Shown here: positions 45,327 through 56,420 of the stretch, piece by piece
Numbering within the stretch: the first letter of the stretch is position 1
How the letters are laid out: the number at the start of each line of letters is the position of its first letter
DNA from: Ryuthela nishihirai
Taxonomy: Eukaryota > Arthropoda > Arachnida > Araneae > Heptathelidae
DNA length: 64,000 bases
Assembly: GCA_038380435.1 (NCBI GenBank)
Contig: JAWZYU010000025.1
Location: forward strand, 29,674,707-29,738,706
Reading direction: 5' to 3'
Made by a program: the position numbers and the translations under genes
Notes under the pieces: generated by a model
Database searches by the model: none
Told to the model about the DNA's origin: nothing
What the model saw: only the letters and a program-made list of their open reading frames with translations

Positions 45327-45545
45327 GAGGGGTTAGCTCAGTCAGTAGCGCGACAGGCTCGTAATCTGATATTCTCTGTTTTGAGTCCCAACGACGCCAG
45401 TATTGAGATAAATCTCCGCTACACTTCACCCGACCGTCAATGAGAAAGGGGGCAGCGATGAGTTTTGCAAGGGGACACCGATGAGTTTTGAAATGTCGTC
45501 GTCGGTCGTATGGAATAAGAAAGAAGGTACTTCCATACAAAATGG
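45327..45545 (+). repeat. tRNA-derived SINE, second family
   Basis: This is the counterpart of 8029-8225, with an internal duplication of the GGGGACACCGATGAGTTTTG block. A short CATGCATCTTTT tandem precedes it at about 45205-45245. Confidence 0.75.
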
Positions 45546-47096
45546 ACGGAGATAACCTAGAAGCTATATTAGGCTTATCATGGTTTTCTCATACAATATG
45601 GAAACACTTACACAAGTACATGTGCCACTGGTCTTAGTAGTCAGAGGTAGGCTAACCACTAGACCAGGTAGGTGGATATATGTGGGAAGCTAAGATAGGT
45701 CGGGGTGTTTAGAAACAAGTCATTTATCCCATTCTGTGAAAAAAAATGTCCCTCATAAATAAAAAAAACAAAACAAACTTTTTGTTTTTATTTTGTTTTT
45801 TTTGCACTAACTTTCAATATGGGCTTTCGCAATCCGGGACTGACTTACTTCAGCTAAAGTAAATATGCACTAAAGATACTTTTATTTTCTGCTCAGAATA
45901 ATTCACTTGGCAGTTTCATAGAGATCTTTTTACGACATTTCTAAATATTGTGGTGCGATAAATATAGTATTCCTTTCATTACAAACCAATGCTGCAAATA
46001 ACGTTTAATGTAGAAGATGCAATATTTTATTTAGGGCAGTAATTCTGATGCATTTCGAAATTTTCGACAAATTATATCAATAAAAATGGCATTAAAGTTT
46101 CAAATACATTGTATTTTTAATAAATGCCAGCAAATTTACCAGGGTCTAAACACAATAAAGGATGTGTAGTTGACACTCCCAATGGCGTAAGCTTTTGTTT
46201 GACAAAAAGCGCATTATGATCTTTCCTTTCTGTTAGGGGGGGGAAAGGTGTGGATGTAATTTGAAGAAGTACATGAAACTCTTCATATCAGAAGATTTCA
46301 TTTCAAATTTAAGTTGTTATCTTACTGATCCCTTCTATAGTTCACATTTGTTTGAAGGAAGAAAATTTGTGGGATGAAACCTGGCTTTGTTTTAAGTCAT
46401 GATGTATGGAAGTTCTCTATCTGATTCTAAAATCCTATCTCTTCCAGTTTAACAAAAATTCTTCCTCTGTTTCTATGAAGACTGTTTTGGTGCGGGGGAG
46501 GGGATTATTAAGGGTCAAACTCTTAAATAACTTTAATTTACAGTGAGAAAAAGCTGTACACCAAATTCGGTGATCGTAATTGATACCATTTGAAAAATAT
46601 CCTACTGCAGGTTCTTTCCTTGGTGTGTGTGGGAGAAACGGGGTCAGGATCTAAAAAAAATTAAGGGGAGGGGGAGTGACGTAATCGATATGGAAGAAGG
46701 GAAAGAGGAAGAGGGCAAAAGATTAGATTTCGATTGCAGTGCGACGTTTTCCCCTTCGTTTTAGATGTTTCAAACATTTTTCATGAAAACTATACTGGAC
46801 TATGAACAAGTTTAATACTTTTTGACCTCTATTATCTTTTCTAGCATTTTTAAATTGGGTTATATGGTCTCCTTGCACCGCTCTTCCACACCACCCTAAA
46901 TCTGAACATGATACAGTAGAACTTTATAAATTCCGCATATTTGACAAATGCGTTTATTAAAATTTATGGAACGGTGAATGCACAGTTTCACATTAAATTC
47001 ACAAATTCTGGACAAATTTTCAGACAGCCAATCAAGACACATCGATTTGTCAACTGACTGATACATGTTGGTTCGTGTTGTGAAACGCAGAGTAGG
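45546..47096. other. Downstream non-coding stretch, Gr3 unit
   Basis: No gene is visible. It is collinear with 8226-9838. Confidence 0.5.
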
Positions 47097-47471
47097 AGGG
47101 TTGGGTTGTTTTACCTCTGAGCGACACTTTTTTGAACACCATGGGCTAATGGCCAGGTCACAAGGACCCAGAATGCTGGGGGATAGGACCCACTGGAACG
47201 GCTGTTGGGAGACAGATGGTACCCTCCCGTCAAGGCCATCCAGCGTGTTTTTAACGTTCACAGGGTATGGCTCACCCGCATACGGGCCCATGTTTTAATG
47301 TCCCATCCGACGGATGGCGGCCTTTGCAAGCCCATCGGTGTCCCGTACTGACCGTGGACAGAGTGGAGAATTTTGCGGAGATAAATCTCAACGCTGACCC
47401 AGCTGGGACTCAAACGTGGGAACTACAGAGTACGGACCTGGCGCGCTACCGACTGAGCAACCCCTGCCCCG
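47097..47471 (-). repeat. tRNA-derived SINE, near full length
   Basis: This is the unit-3 counterpart of 9839-10201. Confidence 0.85.
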
Positions 47472-47825
47472 CAGACTAGGAGGTACAGAGAGATACTCAT
47501 CGTATTTTGAGATACTATAAGATAATCTGTTAATATTTTGCATATATTTTGTCTATGTATTTTATATTTTGTAGCATTCTAGTGTGATTTCTAATTAAAT
47601 TTTGAAATGCATTATATGGATTACAAAAACGGTCTTTTGCTTTATCCAGAACAGTCTAATTTGCCTCTGGAAAAATAGTCTATTTGCAGCACATTTTAAA
47701 AATCAGAATTTCCAAAAATTCGGCTCGTGCTACTGTCGAGAGTGCCAGAACGCGAGGCTCTACTGTAATAAAATCAGATTTTCAGATTTCATCTGCCATC
47801 ACGAAAATAACATCCCTTTATATAT

Positions 47826-47845
47826 AAGTTGTTGTTATTTTAAAA
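47826..47845. other. Empty target site of the Gypsy-type LTR
   Basis: The sequence AAGTTGTTGTTATTTTAAAA runs straight through where units 1 and 2 carry an LTR flanked by TTAT, so this is the unoccupied site. Confidence 0.8.
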
Positions 47846-49082
47846 TGAGTTGTTCCACAAAATTTCAGTCTATATCTTAGACAGGTTACCAGTATATGAC
47901 AATAAAAATACCTTACCCTCTTTGAAGTTTTGTCAGAGGCAGGCACGCATATAGACAACAAATAAGAGGGGAAGGGGAGGCAAGAAACATTATTGATCCA
48001 GGAAAAAAGTTAAGTTGCTGGGGAACAAGAGGGTGGATATCCGTTGTGGTATAGCATCCCCCATTCCGTTCTAATGATCTTTAAAATTTTCCTCAAAAAT
48101 GCAGGAAATATACATTAGATTAACAATTTTTTTACCTATACTACCCTTATCAGCATTCTCAAGGTAGAGGGAGAGGGCACCCTTCCCCTAAATACGACCC
48201 TGGTCAGAAGGATAAGTATACAAAATACTTCATGTTAAATCCTCCCTAACTTTTACCATGAGGACATACAGTTCAAATCAGGGTTGTTCCTTATTCTACG
48301 TTAAGGGCTTTATTTTTTCGTATCCTCCAACCTAGAAGTTCTGATCAACTTTTTGTTTCCAGAAAAAGAATCGTGCTTTTCTTGTTCTCTACAGCTCCTG
48401 ACTTAAAAAATTTATTTTACCTAGTTATCGAACAATGTCTTTATCAAGTGAAAGCAGAATTTACTCAAGCTGTTTCTTATTTCAAATTTATTGATGGCAA
48501 AAATGATTTTCAATAACCGCTAATTTGAATTCTACGGAAAATTCAGCATTGTCCGCACAAATTTTTGTTGATCCAACTGGTTCGCACATAGCTTATAATT
48601 TCCCTCTTAGTAAAGGAAAAGTTCATGCAAAGTTATCTCTTCTTCATGTTCACTAGTTTCCAAGAATTAAGGAACAACCGTATGTTATGTCAATGGCAAG
48701 GTAACGTCCAAGCTCCATAGAGCTTCGATTTCGGCTTATCCATTGACATAACATAGGGCTAATCCTTATTAGATGAAATAAAGTTTTTTTTTTAAATGTG
48801 ATTGTAGATAAAGATTTCAATCAAATATATATTAATATTTTTATTTTCAACAATATTCGTTCAGCACTTAACGAGTTATAGAAGTTTGAATATGTAAAAT
48901 TAACGATCCAGTGACAAGAATATTTCTCAGACCTTAGACTTAATAAGAATTATTATGTCAAACCATTTATTTATTTAAAACAAGTGTATATTTTAGAAGT
49001 GTGCAAATTAATCTTTCAGTGTTCGTCAGTTTTTTTATAATTTCTTAGGATTGACATTGTTATTGTTAACCCGATACTACTA
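47846..49082. other. Non-coding stretch upstream of mariner, unit 3
   Basis: It is collinear with 11117-12329. It contains an exact 16-bp inverted pair, TATGTTATGTCAATGG at 48681-48696 and its complement at 48740-48755, of which unit 1 has only the right arm. Confidence 0.5.
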
Positions 49083-50135
49083 TTACTCTCCTTTGAACTT
49101 CACACATTTTTTGCCATCATTGTACCCATGCATTAAAAGAGTCTTTGAAGCCATTTTTCGAAAGCGTGCAAAGTGTTGTCGTTGTGGCTCTGAAAGCTTC
49201 GTCATCAGATGAGAAATGTTTCCCTTTGAAAGGTTTCTTCAGTCGCAGAAAAAGGAAAAAATCTCAGGGTGCTAAGTCTGGGGAATATGGAGGATGTGGC
49301 AGAACCTCAGCACCTATGGCAGTGATCACTGTCTGAGCAATATTAGCCGTATGGGGCCTGGCGTTGTCGTGATGGGGAAACCAAGTCACACCAGAAAGTT
49401 GCGGAAGTTCTTCATTAATGGCACGCCGAAGTTTGGTTCTGAGAACCTTCGAATAGACTTAATTATTCATAGTTGTTCCACGAGGCACAAAGTGAGTAAC
49501 GAGAACATTTTTGATGTCAAAAAACACAAGAGCTATTTGCTTCGCAGCTGAACGAGAAACCTGAATTTTCTTGGGTATCGGTGAATCGGGATGCTTCCGC
49601 TGACTCGACCTGTTTCGTTTCGGGATCGTAGTGAAAGATCCAAGTTTCATCACAAGTCACAATTCCACTCATGAAGGTTGGACCCTGGCTTTCAAAACGA
49701 TTAATCCTCTCCTTGCACAGCTGTACCCTTTTTAGTTTTCCTTCTGGAGTCAAATTATTTGGAATCCATTGAGTACAGATTCGTGATAGTTTCAGGTGGG
49801 TTTTCACAATCGCATGAGCGCTTCCGTATGAAACGGACATTTTCACAGGTTCTTCACAAAATGTTATTCCTCCGTCTTCATTCAGGTTTGTCAGGGCTCT
49901 TTCGATTTGCTCAAGAGTTATTGAGGAAGAAGGATGGCTGGGTCTTGGGTAGTAGACAAGATTTTCGCGTCCTTCTTTGAATCGATTATGCCACTTAAAA
50001 ATGGCAGACTTTCGAAGACAGTCATTACCATAGGCTTCACTCATCTCTTCAACAGTCACAGCAACAGTTAGGCCTAGTCTAATACAATAACAACATATTG
50101 CTATTCTGTCTGAATTTCAGACATTCTGAACGAAT
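49083..50135 (-). pseudogene. Mariner transposase pseudogene, copy 2
   Basis: The N-terminal half is better preserved than in copy 1. An uninterrupted frame (50059-49517) covers the helix-turn-helix region (SEAYGNDCLRKSAIFKWHNRF) and the first catalytic block VTCDETWIFHYDPE. The frame then shifts at about 49540, as in copy 1, so this break is ancestral. The third-Asp motif reads YSPDLAP, stop, D because TGT (Cys in copy 1) is TGA at about 49265-49270. The enzyme is inactive. A SINE lies just beyond the 5' end. Confidence 0.85.
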
Positions 50136-50166
50136 GCCTAACATGCAAACTGAATCACAGTCTTAA

Positions 50167-50346
50167 CACAACAAATAAAAATAAAATAAATACCCCCTCA
50201 AGCAGCTGCTTGCCAAAGTAGAAGATCTGAGAGGATGGCAGGACCTCAGCAGAAAAACAACACATACAACCATGCCTTATCCGGGGCTCGAACCCAGGTC
50301 CCTTAGATCAGTAGCCAAGCGCGCTAACCACTCGGCCATGGGACGG
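50167..50346 (-). repeat. Distinct tRNA-derived SINE inserted beside mariner
   Basis: Read on the minus strand, the head is GGCCGAGTGGTTAGCGCGC with box B GGTTCGAGCCCCG, resembling a class II tRNA such as tRNA-Ser. TAACACAACA flanks both ends, a 10-bp target-site duplication. Unit 1 has the uninterrupted site (TAACATAACAACAG near 13374). The tail at the left edge is T-rich on the minus strand. It is unrelated to the main SINE family. Confidence 0.8.
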
Positions 50347-50654
50347 CCTAACACAACAACAGTCGACGCGAAATGACTTTGGTACGTAGAGCCTCCTTCG
50401 CAGCGGCCACGCACAGCGCCACCTAATGTTACTTTGGTAAAAGCGCTATATACGAGTACTTATGGCGTAAGTTCACGAATTAAATGATCACTCCCGTATC
50501 TTGTTTTCTTTAAATTTATCACTTATCATATATGCTATTAAATATCCTTTCTTTTTTTCCACTTTGAATACGTTTACTCCTTATATTAGTATTTTTAAAT
50601 TAAACACTAATTGTTTTAATTTTATTCTGTCACATAGTTGGAACTCTATGGGCT

Positions 50655-51100
50655 ACACCAACTTCATCAGTCACACAACGATAAGAAGAATTTTAGATCT
50701 TTTCAAAAATCTTAAACGCAATTTCTTGTGGTTGTTCTGTATTCCAACAATCTGAACAGTATTTGCTTTTTGGCCTGAATTCCAAGTGATTCAAATCACT
50801 TCTGAGTTCACTGAAGTTTTGTTTCATAACAGTGTTTTCTTTCACTAAAAGAAAATTTTCTTCTCTCAGTTGTTTGATTTCTGTCCTTAACTCTTTTAGA
50901 GATTTCATGAATTCTTCTATTTGACTATTATTAAACTCTAGAGGATCTTTAATTTCCTTGATATTACTATTAATATCTTTTATATCTGTTACGAAGTTTC
51001 TTAGTTCAGTAGGAAAAGTCTGTATTTCTTTTTTTAGCAGAGTGTACTCACCTTTTGCTTCCTTAGTAACATATTCATCATGCCAAGACATCTGCTCCAA
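50655..51100 (-). pseudogene. LINE ORF1-like coiled-coil protein, longest copy
   Basis: This copy has an open frame of 135 codons (51100-50693). It has a polar N-terminus (SWHDEYVTKEAKGEY), a long coiled coil (LKELRTEIKQLREENF, then NTVMKQNFSELRSDLNHLE) and a Cys-containing block (KYCSDCWNTEQPQE). It stops at EKI, where other copies continue to an AHRVPT motif, so it is truncated. ORF1 proteins are RNA-binding chaperones of LINEs. The assignment rests on the coiled coil plus AHRVP motif and is moderate. The LINE at 60583-64000 need not be its partner. Confidence 0.5.
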
Positions 51101-51525
51101 TTTCTGAAACTAATGATGATTTTGAAGACATAATGCACCCTGTGCATCTCCAGTTCTTTTTCTTTCCTTATTAATCTTAATAAAGTTTGAATCAGTAGTT
51201 CCAATGCACTTGGGACGGAAAAAATCTTTACCTCCGACATTGCACTAAAACACTTCAGTTATATCAAACCCTTCCTGTAAGCAACGGGCATAAAAAAATC
51301 ATTGGACATCTTTTTATTGAAGTTATAGGTATTTCCAATTAACACTTAATTACAGTTTACGAGTTTCATATCCAGAGTATAGGGGGCGATATTAGCTAAC
51401 GTTCCATGAATCATTACATATATCCTCATTAGGATATTTATACCTCTATTTTAAGCGTTCTATGTTGGAACAAAGCTATTTTATGCTGACTAAATTTATG
51501 TTTCAATTCAATGTAAAAGAAAAAA
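51101..51525. other. Non-coding stretch, unit 3
   Basis: It is collinear with 446-1085 but cut short, joining directly to the right half of the MITE. Confidence 0.5.
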
Positions 51526-51575
51526 TAATTGCAATCGTCGTCGCATTGTTGTTGTAAATTGTGGCGGTGTGCGCC
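51526..51575. repeat. MITE right end only
   Basis: TTGCAATCGTCGTCGCATTG through GTGTGCGCC matches the right TIR of 14763-14976; a deletion removed the rest. Confidence 0.65.
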
Positions 51576-51808
51576 CTGCCTAACGGGCACACTGCACGCT
51601 TAGCATCCCATCCGACTGGAGACAGTGTGTGCTCTTTGAGATATCATACATGAGCAATAGGGACTCGAATCTCAGAACAGCACGTTATGCACGTGGCACC
51701 GAACTGACTGAACCAATTCACGTTCCGAGAAACTTTCGTCCATTTAAACTCTGTTTTCCAAAATAAACAATATTATTTTTCAAACAAAGGGTGAAGCCTA
51801 TTCATTTC

Positions 51809-52174
51809 GGGGCAGGGGTGGCTCAGTCGGTAGCGCGTAAGACTCGTAATCCTCAATTCTAAGGTTCAAGTCCCACTTCGTGCAGCAAGATTTATCTCTA
51901 CAAAATTCCCCTCTCTGACGTCGATCAGTAGGGGATACCGATGAACTTCGAAGACCAGTGTCCATAGCATGGGACGTTAAGGTGTGGCACGTGTGCGGTA
52001 GAACCATACCCTGTGAACGTTAGAGAACATCCTGGATGGCTTGACAGGAGTCTACCATCTAAACAGTTGTTCAGTGGGTCCCCTTATCGCAATCTGCTCT
52101 GAAACCTTGGGTCCTTGTGACCTTGACATTTAGTCCATCGAGTGCAAAAAAAAGCGCTGTTTAGAGGAAAAGAA
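51809..52174 (+). repeat. tRNA-derived SINE, near full length
   Basis: This is the counterpart of 15203-15571. Confidence 0.85.
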
Positions 52175-52439
52175 CCAACCATATTCATTTCCAAGTTTCT
52201 AAAATATTAACTAGATATCTGGCAACTTCGAAATGTATAAAAATGACACTCAAGTGATACCTCTTTTCTTTTGCCCAAACATAAGTATATTTATCTCTAC
52301 TGTTCAAATACATTCTTGATTAAATTTAATTAATATAATGTTTTTGAGAATTGAGATGGAAACAGCATGAATGGAATTAATTTGATGATTCTGTCTAAAC
52401 AAGAGTTTCTCAATAACCAAGCTTGGGCTGTTTTAACTG

Positions 52440-52590
52440 TGAACGACACATTTCTTGCACACAATGGGCTAAATGGCCCTGGTGACAAGGACTTGGAGAA
52501 GATTGTGAGAAGCGGAAGAATCGTCATCTGTTAGGAGACAGATATTAGCCTGCTGGAAAGTTCATCTGCCGCGTTCTTTAACTCTCGAAA
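52440..52590 (-). repeat. SINE 3' fragment
   Basis: This is the counterpart of 15833-15990. Confidence 0.6.
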
Positions 52591-52925
52591 ATATGCTGCT
52601 CAAAGGAGGTTACCGACTCCTTTGCCTAATCCCTTCGTTACTTACACAGTCGAATCACCTAATGCCCAAGATACTGCGCAAGCATCTAGAATCAAAATCA
52701 TTAAGTTTCCTGTTATCTTGTTTAAAAAGTGTCCATGTTTCACTACGTACCTAACTTTAGAAAGAGCCAAACTATTATACAGTCTAATTCTAGTCTTTAG
52801 GTGTATATGCCCATGTCTCCACACTCTACATAGGTTCTTAAATGTCCCAGCGGCAATCCCTATTCGTCTATTAATCTCATGCCGGACATCACCAGTATAT
52901 GTTACATAACTCCCAGACCAACGTG
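52590..52925 (-). mobile_element. LINE reverse-transcriptase 3' relic
   Basis: This is the counterpart of 15993-16320, with LKTRIRLYNSLALSKVRYV on the minus strand. Confidence 0.75.
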
Positions 52926-53454
52926 ATCTTCACGTTTCCAAAACGAAATTTCAACATTCTAGCATGAAAAATTCGTTTGTAATGTCCAGTTGAAATTTTG
53001 GAATTTTCAAATTTTTTCCACTTTTAAAAGTGCAATTATAGATTTTGGGAGATTCAAAAAGTGCAAATCATAATATTTCATCAACACCTATCCAGCACAA
53101 AAATAGTTTTTAACTGATCTCTATAAACAAAAAAGTTCGATGTCTACAGACGGAAGCAGTGACTAACCACTGCTCCGTCCTTCATAAGAAAGAGAACAAC
53201 AATGATTTTGCAAAGGACATCATATCGAAAGGAAATATGAAACGATGTTACAATTCAAAGGAGAGTTTTACCTGAAACTTAAAACATAATTGAATTAATA
53301 CAAACATAAAGAAAACGAAACATAACTTAATGAAGAGCAACATAATTTAATGCTAAAAAATATATTGAAAGGTCTTGACCACATGCTTCCATTTCTCTCT
53401 TAACAGTGTCGAATGAAATTTTTTCCAGCTTTTGTTTTTACTCAGAGTCAGCTT
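52926..53454. other. Non-coding stretch
   Basis: It is collinear with 16321-16857 and holds nothing recognisable. Confidence 0.4.
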
Positions 53455-53851
53455 TGAGGTTGTGTTGTTTTACTGTCTGTTTTTGAAACAATGTTACTCA
53501 CATTTGTTTCAAAATGTGGACACGACGGCATCACGGGAAAGCTACCGCCGCCATTATCACCAGCTACTGATGCCTTTTCATTTTTGTGGCCAGTCCAGCC
53601 AAGGACAGATGGAATCCTCTCATCAAGGCCATTCAGCGTGTTCCATTAAGCACACCTTATTACTCTCCTTACACACAGCCACGACGTAACGTCCCAAAAG
53701 GTAGACAGTGGCATTTTCAATGACCATATGTGCCCCCTATTGCCGATTGATTGGGCATGGAATTTTGAGGAGATAAATCTCAAACTTGGGCGAGGTGGGA
53801 CTCGAACCTAGGATTACTGGCGCGCTACTGAACTGAGCTACCACCACCCAA
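53455..53851 (-). repeat. tRNA-derived SINE; left palindrome arm, unit 3
   Basis: This is the counterpart of 16858-17258. Confidence 0.7.
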
Positions 53852-54117
53852 TAATGTGTACCACCAATATAGAGACTTAGAGCATCAAACTAATAATGCA
53901 GGCAACTCGACTCTAATAATGCACCAACTGATTGTTACATGTCTCGTAAGTGAGGAAGCGAAAGTATTTTGGTCATTCTAGATTTCAAGGCAATAGTAAG
54001 TTGTTTTACCTCTCAACGGCACTTTTTTTTGTACATAGCGGGATATATAACTTAATCACAAAGGCTGGATGTGGGGTTTGGTTAAATCGGTATCACACCA
54101 GGCCCTAATAAGCGGAT

Positions 54118-54740
54118 TGCAGAGTCTCTGTTCTAGTGGCAAGGAAAAATACTGCCACCAGCACAAAGACTGCAACATGGTCTGGTGGGCCCCAGATGGA
54201 AGGGAGCTTAAGTGGACTGTTGTTGTAAACAAACCGCGTGGGCCAATGAACAGCATCCACGAGTATCCGGTTAACCTTCTTACCAAGGGTTGAGCAAAGG
54301 TGAAGCGAAAAAGGCGTGCAATATATTCAATTCGGTTCTTAACAGCAAGGCAGGAGGACGTGTCAAGTCCTTCTTGCAAGTCAAAAGAGCGGAGCAGGAC
54401 GAGCGTACATATGCGAAGTGTAGCTGCCGACCGATCAGCGAGGACGCAAAACTACCTGCGGTGCATGAACTAACTGTGGCAGGATGGCAAACGAACTGCA
54501 CTGTACTCCCCATAAGGAACAGGAAGGCATCTTTTGTTTGCCCACAGGAGTAGAGCGAGGTAAGGGTCGAATTTCTTTGATCTGGTGTCCTCACGCGAGT
54601 ATAGTGCTAATTGTCGATGCCACACCACTCCTCCAAGAGATGATAAGCTGTTGGATTTTACCAGCCTCTCTGAACATTTTCTCGTAATTACAAACTTGGA
54701 CTGGCTTATTGTATGCCACTCGTGAAATTTCCCTTAGAAG
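54118..54740. other. GC-rich core, unit 3 copy
   Basis: It is collinear with 17516-18140. The 87-codon plus-strand frame (54290-54553) is open and differs from the unit-1 copy at only a few residues. Confidence 0.4.
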
Positions 54741-54979
54741 AAAGGGACAGCGCCATCAGCTCTTGAAAGTAAAGTTATTGAGAAAGTGGGCTGAATAAAT
54801 GTTTATTTTTATGGGGATAAGATTTTGTTTAAATATATATGTGTAGCATTATTATGTTTGTTCTGAAAACCAGCCACAGGCAGACTGCAGGATAGGCAGT
54901 CGGCCACAAACTTTGTGTCATCTCCAAAATACAACCATTTTACAACATTACCTCTGATAGGCATACTGCATACAAAAGG

Positions 54980-55322
54980 TCTAAATGGCCACGTCACACG
55001 GAGCTCAACGGGTCAGAGAAGGTCGGCGAAGGGGTTGCACTGTACAACTGTTAGGAGACAGATGATAATCTTTCTTGAAGGCGATGATTAAGCGCGTTCT
55101 TTGACATGCACAGGATGTGGCTCTCCTGTACCTGGGGCCAGGTTTTAACATCCCATATGACGGATGGCGCAATTATCCAAGTCCAGCTGTGTCTTCTTTC
55201 TCATCGAGTGTAGGATGAATGTTATTGGAGATAAATCTCACCGCTGGAGAGTTGGGATTCGAACCTGGAACCGCTTATTAGGGCCTGGTGTGACACCGAC
55301 TTAAGCACATTCCACCTCCAGT
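54980..55322 (-). repeat. tRNA-derived SINE
   Basis: This is the counterpart of 18373-18711, without the nested insertion seen in unit 2. Confidence 0.75.
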
Positions 55323-55562
55323 CTTTGTGATTAGGTTATATATCCCGTTATGTACAAAAAATGTACCGTTGAGAGGTAAAACAACTTACTCTTGCCTTGA
55401 AATCTAGAATAGCGAAGATACTTTTCCTTCCTCACTTACGAGACATGTAACAGTCAGTTGGGGCTTTCCCAATTACTCGAGTTGCCTGCATTACTTTTTT
55501 TTTATTTTTCTAAAATATCAAAAACACTAGTTTTTTAAAGTAAGTAGTAACCCTGACTTTAT

Positions 55563-55890
55563 TGGGTGGTGGTGGCTCAGTTCGGTAGCGCGCCAGTAAT
55601 TTGGAGTTCCTTGGTTCGAGTCGTACCTCGCCCAAGTTTGAGATTTATCTCCACAAATTTCCATGCCCAATGAATCGGTCAATAGGGGGCACAGATGGTC
55701 ATTGAAACTGCCACTGTCTACCTTTTGAGACGTTAGATCGTGGCTGTGTGCATGGAGAATCATAAGGTGTGCTTAATGGAACACGCTGAATGGCCTTGAT
55801 GGGTGGACTCCATCTGTCCTCTAACTTGTTCATCCCCCAACATTCTCTGAGCTCTTGGGGTATTGTGGTTTGACCATGGTATGCAAAACA
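55563..55890 (+). repeat. tRNA-derived SINE; right palindrome arm, unit 3
   Basis: This is the counterpart of 18958-19272. Confidence 0.75.
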
Positions 55891-56064
55891 AGCAGGATTT
55901 ATTGTCCTATGAAAATGTATGACTCAAAACAAACCTATAAATTTCATGAGTTCTGAACATCTTTCTTCTTTTAGTGTCGTTTATTTTTAACCAAAGGCAA
56001 GAAACAGGAAGAGAAAATTTGATGATGCTACACATCATACATACACATATACATACAAAATCCT

Positions 56065-56265
56065 CGTGCAACCATGGGCTACCCAGGTCCAACCAGACTG
56101 TGTAAGTTTCCTCTCCAGTCGTGTCTGTTCTGAACTACTGCTGCTGCATTAGGCCACTCTAAGCCAGTTCCAGCAAGACCCTGTTTGACATTGTCCGCTC
56201 ATCGCTTCCTAGGTCTCTCCTTTTTTCTGAAAGACTTAGGCACACTGTTAATAATCCTGTTTGCC
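56065..56265 (-). mobile_element. LINE 3'-end relic, unit 3
   Basis: This is the counterpart of 19445-19648. The start of the CACTG TIR is damaged here (GTTTGCCAACAAACAAAAAGG). Confidence 0.7.
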
Positions 56266-56420
56266 AACAAACAAAAAGGCTTTGAAATGAAAATAGCCAA
56301 TCATTACTAATTTCGAGGTGCCGAACACGAATATGACAATAAATTTTGTCGATAGAGTCAGTAAAATTAAATCGATATTGTCGATAGATTTTGTCGATAG
56401 AGTCAGTAAAATTAAAAAGT
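56266..56420. other. Deletion scar replacing most of the CACTG transposon
   Basis: About 85 bp of the left transposon end is followed by two copies of TTGTCGATAGAGTCAGTAAAATTAAA-type sequence. It then joins directly to DNA equivalent to 41073. About 2.3 kb present in unit 2 is missing. Confidence 0.7.

Noticed and set aside
50270..50346. A tRNA-Ser-like gene on the minus strand
   Set aside because: The acceptor ends do not pair and the sequence lies within a SINE bounded by a target-site duplication.
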